A DNA stretch of 38,349 nucleotides. Source: Myxococcus dinghuensis (GTDB taxonomy: Bacteria; Myxococcota; Myxococcia; Myxococcales; Myxococcaceae). The DNA lies in NCBI RefSeq assembly GCF_024198235.1, contig NZ_JAKCFB010000062.1:1-38349 (forward strand). Direction: 5' to 3'. The translations under genes and the position numbers were made by a program. Below, in pieces: positions 16,797-23,571 of the stretch (within the stretch, counting starts at the first letter, position 1; each line of letters opens with the position of its first letter). Under the pieces are notes generated by a model. That model ran no database searches, had not been told where the DNA came from, and was given only the letters and a program-made list of their open reading frames with translations.

Positions 16797-16880
16797 ACCA
16801 GTTCCAGTTCGTGGGCTTGTGGAAGCGCGTCCGGCCCGGACCGGTTTGAACATGGGCGCGCGGACGTCTTCGTGGCGGGC

Positions 16881-17990
16881 TCAGTGCTCGCGGACGAGGG
16901 ATTCCATCGTCTGCTCGTAGTCCGTGATGAAGCGCTCGAGGCCCCATCGTGCACGGGCCCATTCCGCGACGGTCTCCCGGGGCGGCGCTCCGGCCAGGGT
17001 CGCGCGGAGCGCCTGCACCAGCGCCTCCGTGCCTTCGACGAGGGAGACCCCGGGGGCTTGGGCCACGTTGGCGACGAACGACGGGTCCGTCGACACGACG
17101 GCGGGGAGCCCGGTGAGCATTCCCTCCTGGAGCGTGAGGGGGAGCCCCTCGCCTCGGGAAGGAAGGAGCAGGGCATCCGCGCAGGCGTAGAGCCGGTGCA
17201 TGCGCGCGTGGTCGACCTGGCGTAGATGGAAGGTACGAGGCAGCCCCTCGACGAGGTTCTCCAAGGGGCCTTCGCCCGCGACCAGGAGGGAGATGCCCTC
17301 GGCCGCGAGTCGGCGCTGTACGTCCGCCACCTGCTGCACGCCCTTCTTGGGGACGAGCCGGGCGGCGAAGAGGACGAGGGGCGTGGCCACGGGGAGTCCC
17401 CACTCGCGCCGGGCCGCGTGTCGCTCCTCTTCGGGGAGGGGCTGGAAGCGTGGCTCGAAGCCCAGCGGGATGATGCGCAGGGGCGCTTTCACGCCGACTC
17501 TCTGGAAATAGTCGACGACGTGGGGGCTGTAGGTCACCACCTCGCTGGCGGCCTGGAGCAGGGTCCGCCCGAGCGTCCGGTAGGCCGCCTCCTGTACCCA
17601 ATCGAGGACTCCGCCGTAGGGGACCTGGCCGACGTGCTGCGTGACCAGCAGCGGCTTGCGTCGGACGCGACTGAGCGCCGTGGCCAGGGAGGAGGAGAAG
17701 TAGAGGCAATCGTGCACGTGCACGACGTCCGCCCAGCGGATCTGCTCGTGGAGCTGGCGGAGGCCCTCGGGCGTCCAGAGGGGCATGGGGACGTGCAGGT
17801 TCCGCTCGAGCCAGTTCCACGCGGGGACGCGGATGAATGGCCCGGAGACGCCAGGGGCTTCCGGGGTGGACGCGGCAATCCACCGGACGTCATGGCCCCT
17901 TCGACGGAGACCCTGGAACAACGTGTCGACCATGACCTCGATGCCTCCGGGGTGGGGAGGCATGAAGTTGGAAACCTCGAGGATGCGCAT
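16881..17990 (-). CDS. GT4 family glycosyltransferase
   Basis: This 369-residue GT-B-fold glycosyltransferase has the N-terminal glycine-rich acceptor-side loop in MRILEVSNFMPPHPGGIE, and a C-terminal donor domain beginning VLFAARLVPKKGVQQV. GEGLPLTLQE carries the EX7E motif of family GT4. The ATG at 17990 begins exactly at the conserved Rossmann strand; the frame extends 60 codons upstream with no similarity. Such enzymes usually extend lipid-linked glycans in the cytoplasm from nucleotide sugars. The gene is convergent with the methyltransferase gene and divergent from the TPR membrane protein gene. Confidence 0.9.
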   Translation of the reverse strand: MRILEVSNFMPPHPGGIEVMVDTLFQGLRRRGHDVRWIAASTPEAPGVSGPFIRVPAWNWLERNLHVPMPLWTPEGLRQLHEQIRWADVVHVHDCLYFSSSLATALSRVRRKPLLVTQHVGQVPYGGVLDWVQEAAYRTLGRTLLQAASEVVTYSPHVVDYFQRVGVKAPLRIIPLGFEPRFQPLPEEERHAARREWGLPVATPLVLFAARLVPKKGVQQVADVQRRLAAEGISLLVAGEGPLENLVEGLPRTFHLRQVDHARMHRLYACADALLLPSRGEGLPLTLQEGMLTGLPAVVSTDPSFVANVAQAPGVSLVEGTEALVQALRATLAGAPPRETVAEWARARWGLERFITDYEQTMESLVREH

Positions 17991-18041
17991 GGAACCGGGC
18001 CCTGGTGGTGCGTGCCCCTGAGAGGGCTCTCGCCGCGGCGG

Positions 18042-18047
18042 AGTATA
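18042..18047 (-). promoter_or_regulatory. -10-like element for the GT4 gene
   Basis: On the minus strand CCCTATACTCC contains TATACT, five of six matches to the -10 consensus, about 52 bp upstream of the ATG at 17990. The matching -35 is poor. Confidence 0.35.
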
Positions 18048-18181
18048 GGGCCAAGCACGGCTCCCGCCGCGTGAAGACGCGTCGGGTGGCGTTGTCACCG
18101 CGAGCCATCCAGGGGCCGCCCCCTTGGCGGGCCTCCGACCTCCTATCGGGTCGGCGTGCCCCGTCGGCACGGGTGAGTCGC

Positions 18182-18187
18182 TAGAAT
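18182..18187 (+). promoter_or_regulatory. -10-like element immediately before the TMTC-like gene
   Basis: GCTAGAATGC contains TAGAAT, five of six matches to the -10 consensus. It ends nine bases before an in-frame GTG (18196) and fifteen before the ATG (18202), so the transcript would be leaderless or nearly so. A closely similar string precedes pilD. Confidence 0.35.
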
Positions 18188-18201
18188 GCGGCGCCGTGAC
18201 G

Positions 18202-19965
18202 ATGACGGCCGCGCCTTCCCCCCGCTCGATTCCCCTCCGCGCCTGGCAACAGGGTCTGCTCGTCCTGGTCGCGGCCCTCGCCGTCTACGCGGGAACCCTC
18301 CGCAACGGGTTCGTCTACGACGACGTGCAACTGGTGTTGGAGAACCCGTGGCTGAGGTCCCCCAAGTCGGTTGGTGAGGCCTTCGACCACCCACTCTTCG
18401 CCTTCACGCAGGACGCCGGGGCCCAGCAGCATGGGCCCACGGAGAGCTACTACCGTCCGTTGGCGCACGTGCTCCTCTTCGGGCTGCGCGGTGTTTTCGG
18501 GACGGAGCCGTGGGGCTATCACCTCGTCCTCACTTTGCTGCACGGGGCCGTCTGCGTCCTGGTGCTGTGGCTCTCGCGGCGGTGCCTGACGCGGGCGGAT
18601 GGCGTCCTGGATGCGGAGTCCGAATGGGGCGCGCTGGCCGGCGCGCTCGTGTTCGCGGTGCATCCCGTCCACACGGAGGCGGTGGCCTGGTTCAGTGGCT
18701 TCATGGACGTCACCGCGACGCTTCTGGTGTTGCTCGCGGTGCGCTGGATATCAGGGGGCCCCATCTCCTGGGTGCGCGCCCTGGGGGGCGCGCTGTTGTG
18801 GTGCGCGGCGCTGCTCTTCAAGGAAGTGGCCGTGGTGTTCCCCGTGGTGCTGTGGGCCACCCGCCGTGTCGCGCCGGAGGCCTCGTCGCGCGGCCGAGGC
18901 GCTCTGGTCCGTCATTCGCCCCTCGTACTGGGGCTCGTGGCTTATGCGGCGTTGCGCCTGCGAGCCCTGGGAACGTCCCTCCCGGTCCCGGTGGGGGCCG
19001 AGGCGGGGGGCGGCGCGGAGTTGTTTCCCCTGGATGTGCTCGCGCTGGTCGGGAGGTTCGGAAGGGTGTTGTTCTGGCCAGAACCCCTCGTTGTCGCCTT
19101 GCCGGTCCGGGTGCTTCCGGCACCGCTCGACATCGTGCTCGGGGGCATGTTCGTCGTGGCGTTGGCCTTCCTGGGGTGGAGGTCGCGCGGGAGGCCTGGC
19201 GCCGCGAGTGCCGGAGTCGTCTGGTTGCTGGCACCGCTGATGCCCGTGCTCTTCATGCAACTGCGCGGAGTTGCCTCCTACGCGGAGCGATTCCTGTATC
19301 TGCCGTCCGTGGGCTTCTGTTTGCTGGTGGCGGTGGGGCTGCGGTGGGGGCTGTCGCACGGCGCGCGGTATGCGCGGCCCCTGGGCCTCGCCACCTGTGG
19401 TGCGTGGGTCGCGCTCTCGGCGCAGACCCTGTTCCGGCTCCCCGTGTGGCACGACGACGTGGCGCTCTGGGAGGATACGCTGCGAAAGACGCCGGACCAG
19501 CCCTTCCTTCGGGCCTACCTGGGGGCCGCCTATCTCAAGCAACGCCGAGTGGAGGATGCGTTGCCGGAGCTGACGCGCGCCGTGGCCGAACTGCCAGGCT
19601 ACTTCCAGGTCCAGAGCGACCTCGCGATTGCCCAGGCACTGGCCGGAAGGCTGGACCTCGCCATTCCCCAATTGGAGCGGGCGCTCCGGTTGCGGCCGGG
19701 AGACCCTGTGCTCCTCCACAACCTGGGCCTGGCGCTCCGCAGGGTGAATCGGCTCGAGGAGGCATTGGCCCGATTCCGTCAGGCACTGGCGGCCAATCCC
19801 CTGCGGGCCGAGTCATGGATGGAGGAGGGCCGCACCTTGTTGGTGCTGGGGCGGCCGACCGAAGCCGTCACCGCGCTCGAGGAGTCGCTGAGACTCCAAC
19901 CCGGGCTCGTGGCCTCGCGCAAGGCGCTCGAGCAGGCCCGCCTGGCGGCGGGCCGTGCTCCATGA
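18202..19965 (+). CDS. TMTC/PMT-like membrane protein with C-terminal TPR repeats
   Basis: This protein of about 587 residues combines a membrane-embedded GT-C-like domain with a soluble TPR domain. The first membrane helix leads into GFVYDDVQLV, an acidic YDD loop motif, and HPVHTEAVAWFSG matches the strongly conserved HPxHTEAV motif of the TMTC/DUF1736 family of O-mannosyltransferase-like proteins. About eight to ten helices are present up to residue 420. Residues 434-580 contain about four TPR units (for example LHNLGLALRRVNRLEEAL). The start may be the ATG at 18202 or the GTG at 18196. The TPRs may bind a protein acceptor or partner. It is convergent with pilI, 30 bp away. Confidence 0.85.
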   Translation: MTAAPSPRSIPLRAWQQGLLVLVAALAVYAGTLRNGFVYDDVQLVLENPWLRSPKSVGEAFDHPLFAFTQDAGAQQHGPTESYYRPLAHVLLFGLRGVFGTEPWGYHLVLTLLHGAVCVLVLWLSRRCLTRADGVLDAESEWGALAGALVFAVHPVHTEAVAWFSGFMDVTATLLVLLAVRWISGGPISWVRALGGALLWCAALLFKEVAVVFPVVLWATRRVAPEASSRGRGALVRHSPLVLGLVAYAALRLRALGTSLPVPVGAEAGGGAELFPLDVLALVGRFGRVLFWPEPLVVALPVRVLPAPLDIVLGGMFVVALAFLGWRSRGRPGAASAGVVWLLAPLMPVLFMQLRGVASYAERFLYLPSVGFCLLVAVGLRWGLSHGARYARPLGLATCGAWVALSAQTLFRLPVWHDDVALWEDTLRKTPDQPFLRAYLGAAYLKQRRVEDALPELTRAVAELPGYFQVQSDLAIAQALAGRLDLAIPQLERALRLRPGDPVLLHNLGLALRRVNRLEEALARFRQALAANPLRAESWMEEGRTLLVLGRPTEAVTALEESLRLQPGLVASRKALEQARLAAGRAP

Positions 19966-19995
19966 GCCGGGGGCGGACGAAGGGCAGCGCCCTTC

Positions 19996-20763
19996 CTACC
20001 GGAAGTCCCGCCGCTCGAAGATGAAGAGGGAGATGGCGGTGAACACCATGGCCCAGGCCACCGCATAGCCCGCGCTGGAGGCGAAGGTGGTCACGTCGAC
20101 AGGAAGGTCGTAGGCGGCGTGGGACCGGAAGTTCAGGCGCTCCAGGTTCGGCAGCAGGTAGTAGAGCGCCTGGGTGAGCTCCTGGACTGTCTCGCTCTCC
20201 GCGCGGCGGGCGATGTCGAGCAGGTCACCCGCGAGGTGGCCGGCGAAATACAGCCCGGTGGTGCACACCGCGGAGACCATGGGACCCGCGAAGCTGGAGA
20301 AGAGGATGCCCGCGCTGCTGAGCACGAGCAGTTCGAACCACAGCCCCGCCGCCGCCACGTACTGGGTCGAGGTGATCTTCGCTCCGAAGAGGAGCAACTG
20401 GCTGTCGAAGATGAGCATCATCGCCACCATCAGCAGCGCCAGTGTCAGCATGTTGCCGGCGAGCCTCGCCAGCAGGAACTGCGTGCGCGAGACGGGCTTG
20501 CTCACGATGAGGAAGATGGTGCGCCGTTCGATCTCCCGGCTCAGCAGGCCACTGGACAGGAAGATTGTGAGGAAGACGAGGATGAGGCTCATCATCCCCA
20601 GCCCGAAGTCGGTCAGCACGCGGTCGAACGTGGCTACCGTGACCTCGGTGACCAGTGTCGACGACAGCATCACGACCGCGGCGAACGCACCCACCACCAC
20701 GGTGACGCGGTTGCGTCGCGCCTCGCGGAACCCGTTCCAGACCATCGCTCCGAAGGCGCTCAC
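19996..20763 (-). CDS. pilI: ABC-2 type permease PilI
   Basis: This 255-residue integral membrane permease has about six helices and begins MSAFGAMVWNGFREARRNRV, typical of ABC-2 permeases whose N-terminal amphipathic helix precedes the first membrane span. SREIERRTIFLIVSKPVSR is the cytoplasmic coupling-helix region. It starts at GTG 20763, overlapping the pilH stop by four bases, which fits a translationally coupled transporter. I assign PilI by synteny: in M. xanthus pilG, pilH and pilI follow pilA and are required for pilus biogenesis. In this window the block is on the opposite strand to the rest of the pil locus. The transported substrate is unknown. Confidence 0.87.
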   Translation of the reverse strand: MSAFGAMVWNGFREARRNRVTVVVGAFAAVVMLSSTLVTEVTVATFDRVLTDFGLGMMSLILVFLTIFLSSGLLSREIERRTIFLIVSKPVSRTQFLLARLAGNMLTLALLMVAMMLIFDSQLLLFGAKITSTQYVAAAGLWFELLVLSSAGILFSSFAGPMVSAVCTTGLYFAGHLAGDLLDIARRAESETVQELTQALYYLLPNLERLNFRSHAAYDLPVDVTTFASSAGYAVAWAMVFTAISLFIFERRDFR

Positions 20764-21743
20764 GTGTTGATCTCCCCACCGACGCTCGTCGCGCGACCGG
20801 ATTCCTTGAGGGCGTCCATGAAAAGCTGCTCCAACGAGAAGCGCGCGGGCTGCATGCGATTGACGCGTCCACCCGCCGTCAGCACGCTGCCCAAGAGCCG
20901 CTGACTGTCCGCGTCGGCGACCTGGACGAGAACTCGCCCGTCCAGCGCCAGGGCCGACTCCAGGGCGACCCCCAGCCCCTTGACCTGGTCCACCTTCAGC
21001 CCCTCGACGACCATCTCCATGGTGGGGACCTGGGCGGACAGCAGCTCCTGGACACTGCCTTCGCGCACGCGGCGCCCGCCCACGAGCACGGCGAGCCGAT
21101 CACACAGCGCCTCGACGTCGGGGATGATGTGGCTGCAGAACAGGACGGTCGTTCCCCGGTCCCGCTCCGCGAGGATGAGGTCGCGCATCTGGCGACGGCC
21201 CACCGGGTCCAGGCCGCTCGTCGGCTCGTCGAGGATGAGCATCTTCGGCTTGCCGACCAAGGCCTGCGCCAGCGCCACGCGCTGCACCATTCCCTTCGAG
21301 TAGCGACGGATCTGGAGCTTCTCCGCGCTGCCAAGCTCAACGGCTCCCAGGACCTCCGTGACACGCTGGTCGAGCTCGTGTCTGGTCAGCCCGGAGAGGT
21401 GCCCCGCCAGCGTCACGAACTCCCGCCCCGTGAGGTACTCGTAGGGGGAGGGGTTTTCGGGGAGGAAGCCCACGAGCCGTCGCGTCGCGGCGCTCGTGAC
21501 GGGCTGTCCGAACAGGTGCGCCGAGCCATGGGTAGGCCGCACCAGGTTCATGAGGATCTTGATGGTGGTGGACTTGCCCGCGCCGTTGGGCCCGAGCAGG
21601 CCGTAGATCTGCCCGGCCCCCACCTCGAGGTCGAGCCCCTGGAGGGCGCGCACCGTGCGGTTGAACCAGAAACCGACTTTGTATGTCTTCGAGAGCCCCT
21701 GGGCTTGGATGGGCGGGGCGTCAGGGCTCGCTGGCTGGGTCAT
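20760..21743 (-). CDS. pilH: ABC transporter ATPase PilH
   Basis: This 327-residue ATP-binding subunit has Walker A GPNGAGKST, the ABC signature region YSKGMVQRVALAQAL (SKGMVQ in place of LSGGQ, common in ABC-2 drug and lipid exporters), Walker B LILDEPTSGLDP, and switch histidine SHI. It ends in an additional C-terminal domain typical of this exporter class. The ATG at 21743 overlaps the pilG stop by 23 bp. In M. xanthus, PilH is an ABC transporter homologue required for T4P assembly. With PilI as permease and PilG as accessory protein it forms a three-gene export system. Substrate unknown. Confidence 0.92.
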   Translation of the reverse strand: MTQPASPDAPPIQAQGLSKTYKVGFWFNRTVRALQGLDLEVGAGQIYGLLGPNGAGKSTTIKILMNLVRPTHGSAHLFGQPVTSAATRRLVGFLPENPSPYEYLTGREFVTLAGHLSGLTRHELDQRVTEVLGAVELGSAEKLQIRRYSKGMVQRVALAQALVGKPKMLILDEPTSGLDPVGRRQMRDLILAERDRGTTVLFCSHIIPDVEALCDRLAVLVGGRRVREGSVQELLSAQVPTMEMVVEGLKVDQVKGLGVALESALALDGRVLVQVADADSQRLLGSVLTAGGRVNRMQPARFSLEQLFMDALKESGRATSVGGEINT

Positions 21744-22653
21744 GGCTCGTCGTCGCTCGGGGTTTCGGAAGGACGCGCTGTCCGTCGTGGGTCTTCTCGT
21801 CGTAGATGATCTCGAGGCGGAACCGCGCGGCGGTGGAATAGCTCCGCCCGTCCTCGCCGAGGAAGAGCTGGCCACCCAGCGGGTCGGTGGGCAGCCCGCT
21901 CAGGTCACCCGCCTTCACGACCGGGTCCAGCGTGTCGGGCAGGCGGCCTTCCCGTGCCCGGTAGCGCTCCACCGCGGCGTCGACTCCGCGCAGCACCTGT
22001 TCCTGGAGGATCTCCTGGACGCGGTGCGCGTAGTACTCTCGCGTCTCCTCGTCCTCAGCGCCGTCGCGGAGCGTGACGGCCAGGGCCATGCTCGTCTCGA
22101 AGTCGCCCGCCTGGGCGAACAGGCGCGTCGCCAGGGCGGAGTACCACTCCGGCGCGTCGCGGTCCTGGGCGAGCTCGTCGATGATGACGCCAGCCTCGCG
22201 GTACTGATGCTCGTAGAACATCAGGTTGTAGGCGAGCTGGAAGCGGATGCTGGTGTCCTTGGGCAGGTGTGACGCGCCCTTGCGCAGCAGCTGGGTGGAT
22301 TCCTCCACGTTCGCGTACCGCTCGCGGCCCAGGTGGATGGGGATGGTGATGCCCGCGAACGTGTAGACCTTGGCGAAGCGCGGATCGAGATCCGTCGTGA
22401 GGTCCGCGTAGTAGTAGACGTCACGGTATTCCCGCGGGTTCTTCGCCGAGCCGACCTTGTTGATGGTGAGGACCCAGAAGTAGTCCGCCACCAGCTCCAG
22501 CTGGGCCTTGAACAGCGCGCGCAGCACTCCGGGGCGGGGGAGGACGGGGCGGTCACCGACCTGCAAGGGGGGAGCGGGCGCTGCGGAGAGCAACGCAACC
22601 AGGGCGATTCCCGAGGGGAGTAGGACGCGGGCCAGCTTTGACATGCGGCTCAT
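21721..22653 (-). CDS. pilG: Type IV pilus biogenesis accessory protein PilG
   Basis: This 310-residue protein has an N-terminal hydrophobic segment (about residues 8-24) acting as signal peptide or anchor, followed by an alpha-helical TPR-like body (about 55-250; for example RFQLAYNLMFYEHQYREAG). A C-terminal region with DPLGGQLFLGEDGRSYST resembles the periplasmic part of pseudopilin-like or secretin-associated proteins, but this is only a resemblance. It is assigned as PilG by synteny: it follows pilA and precedes pilH and pilI on the same strand. The ATG at 22653 has no evident Shine-Dalgarno sequence; a strong hairpin ends six bases upstream, and TTG 22656 and ATG 22644 are alternatives. 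Confidence 0.82.
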   Translation of the reverse strand: MSRMSKLARVLLPSGIALVALLSAAPAPPLQVGDRPVLPRPGVLRALFKAQLELVADYFWVLTINKVGSAKNPREYRDVYYYADLTTDLDPRFAKVYTFAGITIPIHLGRERYANVEESTQLLRKGASHLPKDTSIRFQLAYNLMFYEHQYREAGVIIDELAQDRDAPEWYSALATRLFAQAGDFETSMALAVTLRDGAEDEETREYYAHRVQEILQEQVLRGVDAAVERYRAREGRLPDTLDPVVKAGDLSGLPTDPLGGQLFLGEDGRSYSTAARFRLEIIYDEKTHDGQRVLPKPRATTSHDPASEP

Positions 22654-22659
22654 CAACGG

Positions 22660-22692
22660 AACAGGGCACCCGGTTATGCCGGATGCCCTGTT
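22660..22692 (-). promoter_or_regulatory. Stable hairpin between pilA and pilG
   Basis: In the minus-strand transcript the arms AACAGGGCA and TGCCCTGTT pair perfectly (9 bp), then a U-G pair, then CCGG with CCGG, closing a five-base loop (CATAA). The G-U pair forms only in the minus-strand RNA, supporting a role in the pilA-pilG message. The 3' arm ends six bases before the pilG ATG and no T-run follows, so it is more likely an attenuator, RNA stabiliser of the pilA message, or blocker of pilG translation than a simple terminator. Confidence 0.7.
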
Positions 22693-22737
22693 GGGGGTTC
22701 AACATATTCTACGGGAGACAGAGCCCCCGCCTGCAAG

Positions 22738-23340
22738 CTACTTGCAGCTCACGTCGTTGTAGATGTTGCCCGGCTCGCCGCCGCCCAGCGTGGTGCTGTC
22801 AACGCCGCAGGTGCCGGTCAGGGTGATGCCGGTGTTGATGGAGGTGATGATCCACGAGTCGCCCGCGGGATCGTTGTCCACGTTGCCGACGGCGCCGGCG
22901 CGGAACTCGCAGTTCGGGCAGCTGGTGACGCCCGGCTCAACGCCCATCGCGGTGCCCGGGATGGTGGAGCCGTTGCCCGCGGGCGCGGTGGTGAAGCGCG
23001 CGCTGTCCTGGCCGATGCAGCCCGTGCTGGCCGTGCGGGCGGTCACTGCCACGGGGGTGAGGCACGCGCCGTTGATGGTGTAGTTGTAGCGGTTGCCCGG
23101 CTCGGGATCGAAGCCGATGACGGTGAAGTCCGTCACGTACTTGTCCTTCTCGCCGAAGAACGCCTTCTGGGCGGTGAAGATGGCCTTCAGGTTGGTCTTC
23201 GCCTCGGACTGCTTGGACTTGGCCTGGAAGCGGATGAAGTTCGGGATGGCGATGGCCGCCAGGATGCCGATGATGGCAACGACGATCATCAGCTCGATGA
23301 GGGTGAAGCCACCCTTCTTCTTCAGGAGACGGTTCAGCAT
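22738..23340 (-). CDS. pilA: Type IV major pilin PilA
   Basis: This 200-residue prepilin has a short basic leader (MLNRLLKKKGG) that PilD should cleave between G11 and F12. The mature protein begins FTLIELMIVVAIIGILAAI, with the invariant Glu5 needed for pilus assembly. The hydrophobic N-terminal helix is followed by a globular domain with six cysteines (CLTP, GCIG, SCPNC, GTCG, VSC) and a disulfide-rich C-terminal region, an unusual number for a major pilin. The ATG at 23340 is preceded by a GGAG at about -14. Upstream lie sigma54-type elements, fitting PilR-dependent control. pilG follows on the same strand, 84 bp downstream. Confidence 0.96.
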   Translation of the reverse strand: MLNRLLKKKGGFTLIELMIVVAIIGILAAIAIPNFIRFQAKSKQSEAKTNLKAIFTAQKAFFGEKDKYVTDFTVIGFDPEPGNRYNYTINGACLTPVAVTARTASTGCIGQDSARFTTAPAGNGSTIPGTAMGVEPGVTSCPNCEFRAGAVGNVDNDPAGDSWIITSINTGITLTGTCGVDSTTLGGGEPGNIYNDVSCK

Positions 23341-23394
23341 GTCGGGAGTGCTCCGCAGGTGCAGAGGGGGGTTGAACGACTGCCCGAAGACTTA

Positions 23395-23409
23395 GCACGA
23401 AGAGTGCCA
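23395..23409 (-). promoter_or_regulatory. Sigma54-like -24/-12 element (proximal) for pilA
   Basis: On the minus strand TGGCACTCTTCGTGC has the invariant GG and GC at the proper spacing (consensus TGGCAC-N5-TTGC; here GTGC). The predicted start is near 23383, leaving an approximately 43-base leader. Confidence 0.5.
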
Positions 23410-23412
23410 CGG

Positions 23413-23427
23413 CCAACAGTTGTGCCA
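23413..23427 (-). promoter_or_regulatory. Sigma54-like -24/-12 element (distal) for pilA
   Basis: On the minus strand TGGCACAACTGTTGG matches TGGCAC-N5-TTGC at every conserved base except the last (TTGG). The predicted start is near 23401, leaving an approximately 60-base leader. It lies 18 bp upstream of the proximal element, so both face the same helix side roughly two turns apart. Confidence 0.55.
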
Positions 23428-23483
23428 ACCCGATGAATTCCCAGGATCCGGGCGCGCGCGAGCCAGCCGGTTGGTCCCCCGGC

Positions 23484-23498
23484 TGCCAAAATTTGTCA
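23484..23498. promoter_or_regulatory. Palindrome upstream of pilA, candidate PilR enhancer site
   Basis: TGCCAAAATTTGTCA is a 15-bp dyad (TGxCAAA-A-TTTGxCA, one mismatched pair) in an AT-rich patch. Its centre lies about 90 to 108 bp upstream of the predicted pilA start sites, the normal distance for an enhancer-binding protein. It could also serve pilD, which starts on the other side. Confidence 0.4.
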
Positions 23499-23552
23499 CT
23501 GCCTCTGACGGAAATCGTCGATCCCCGCGCTGTGCTCCCTGCCCCGCGACGC

Positions 23553-23558
23553 TAGGAT
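23553..23558 (+). promoter_or_regulatory. -10-like element immediately before pilD
   Basis: GCTAGGATGC contains TAGGAT, close to the -10 consensus, 11-14 bp before the likely pilD start (GTG 23569 or ATG 23572). It overlaps the first ATG of the open frame (23557), which argues against using that ATG. Confidence 0.35.
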
Positions 23559-23571
23559 GCCCGGCTCCGTG

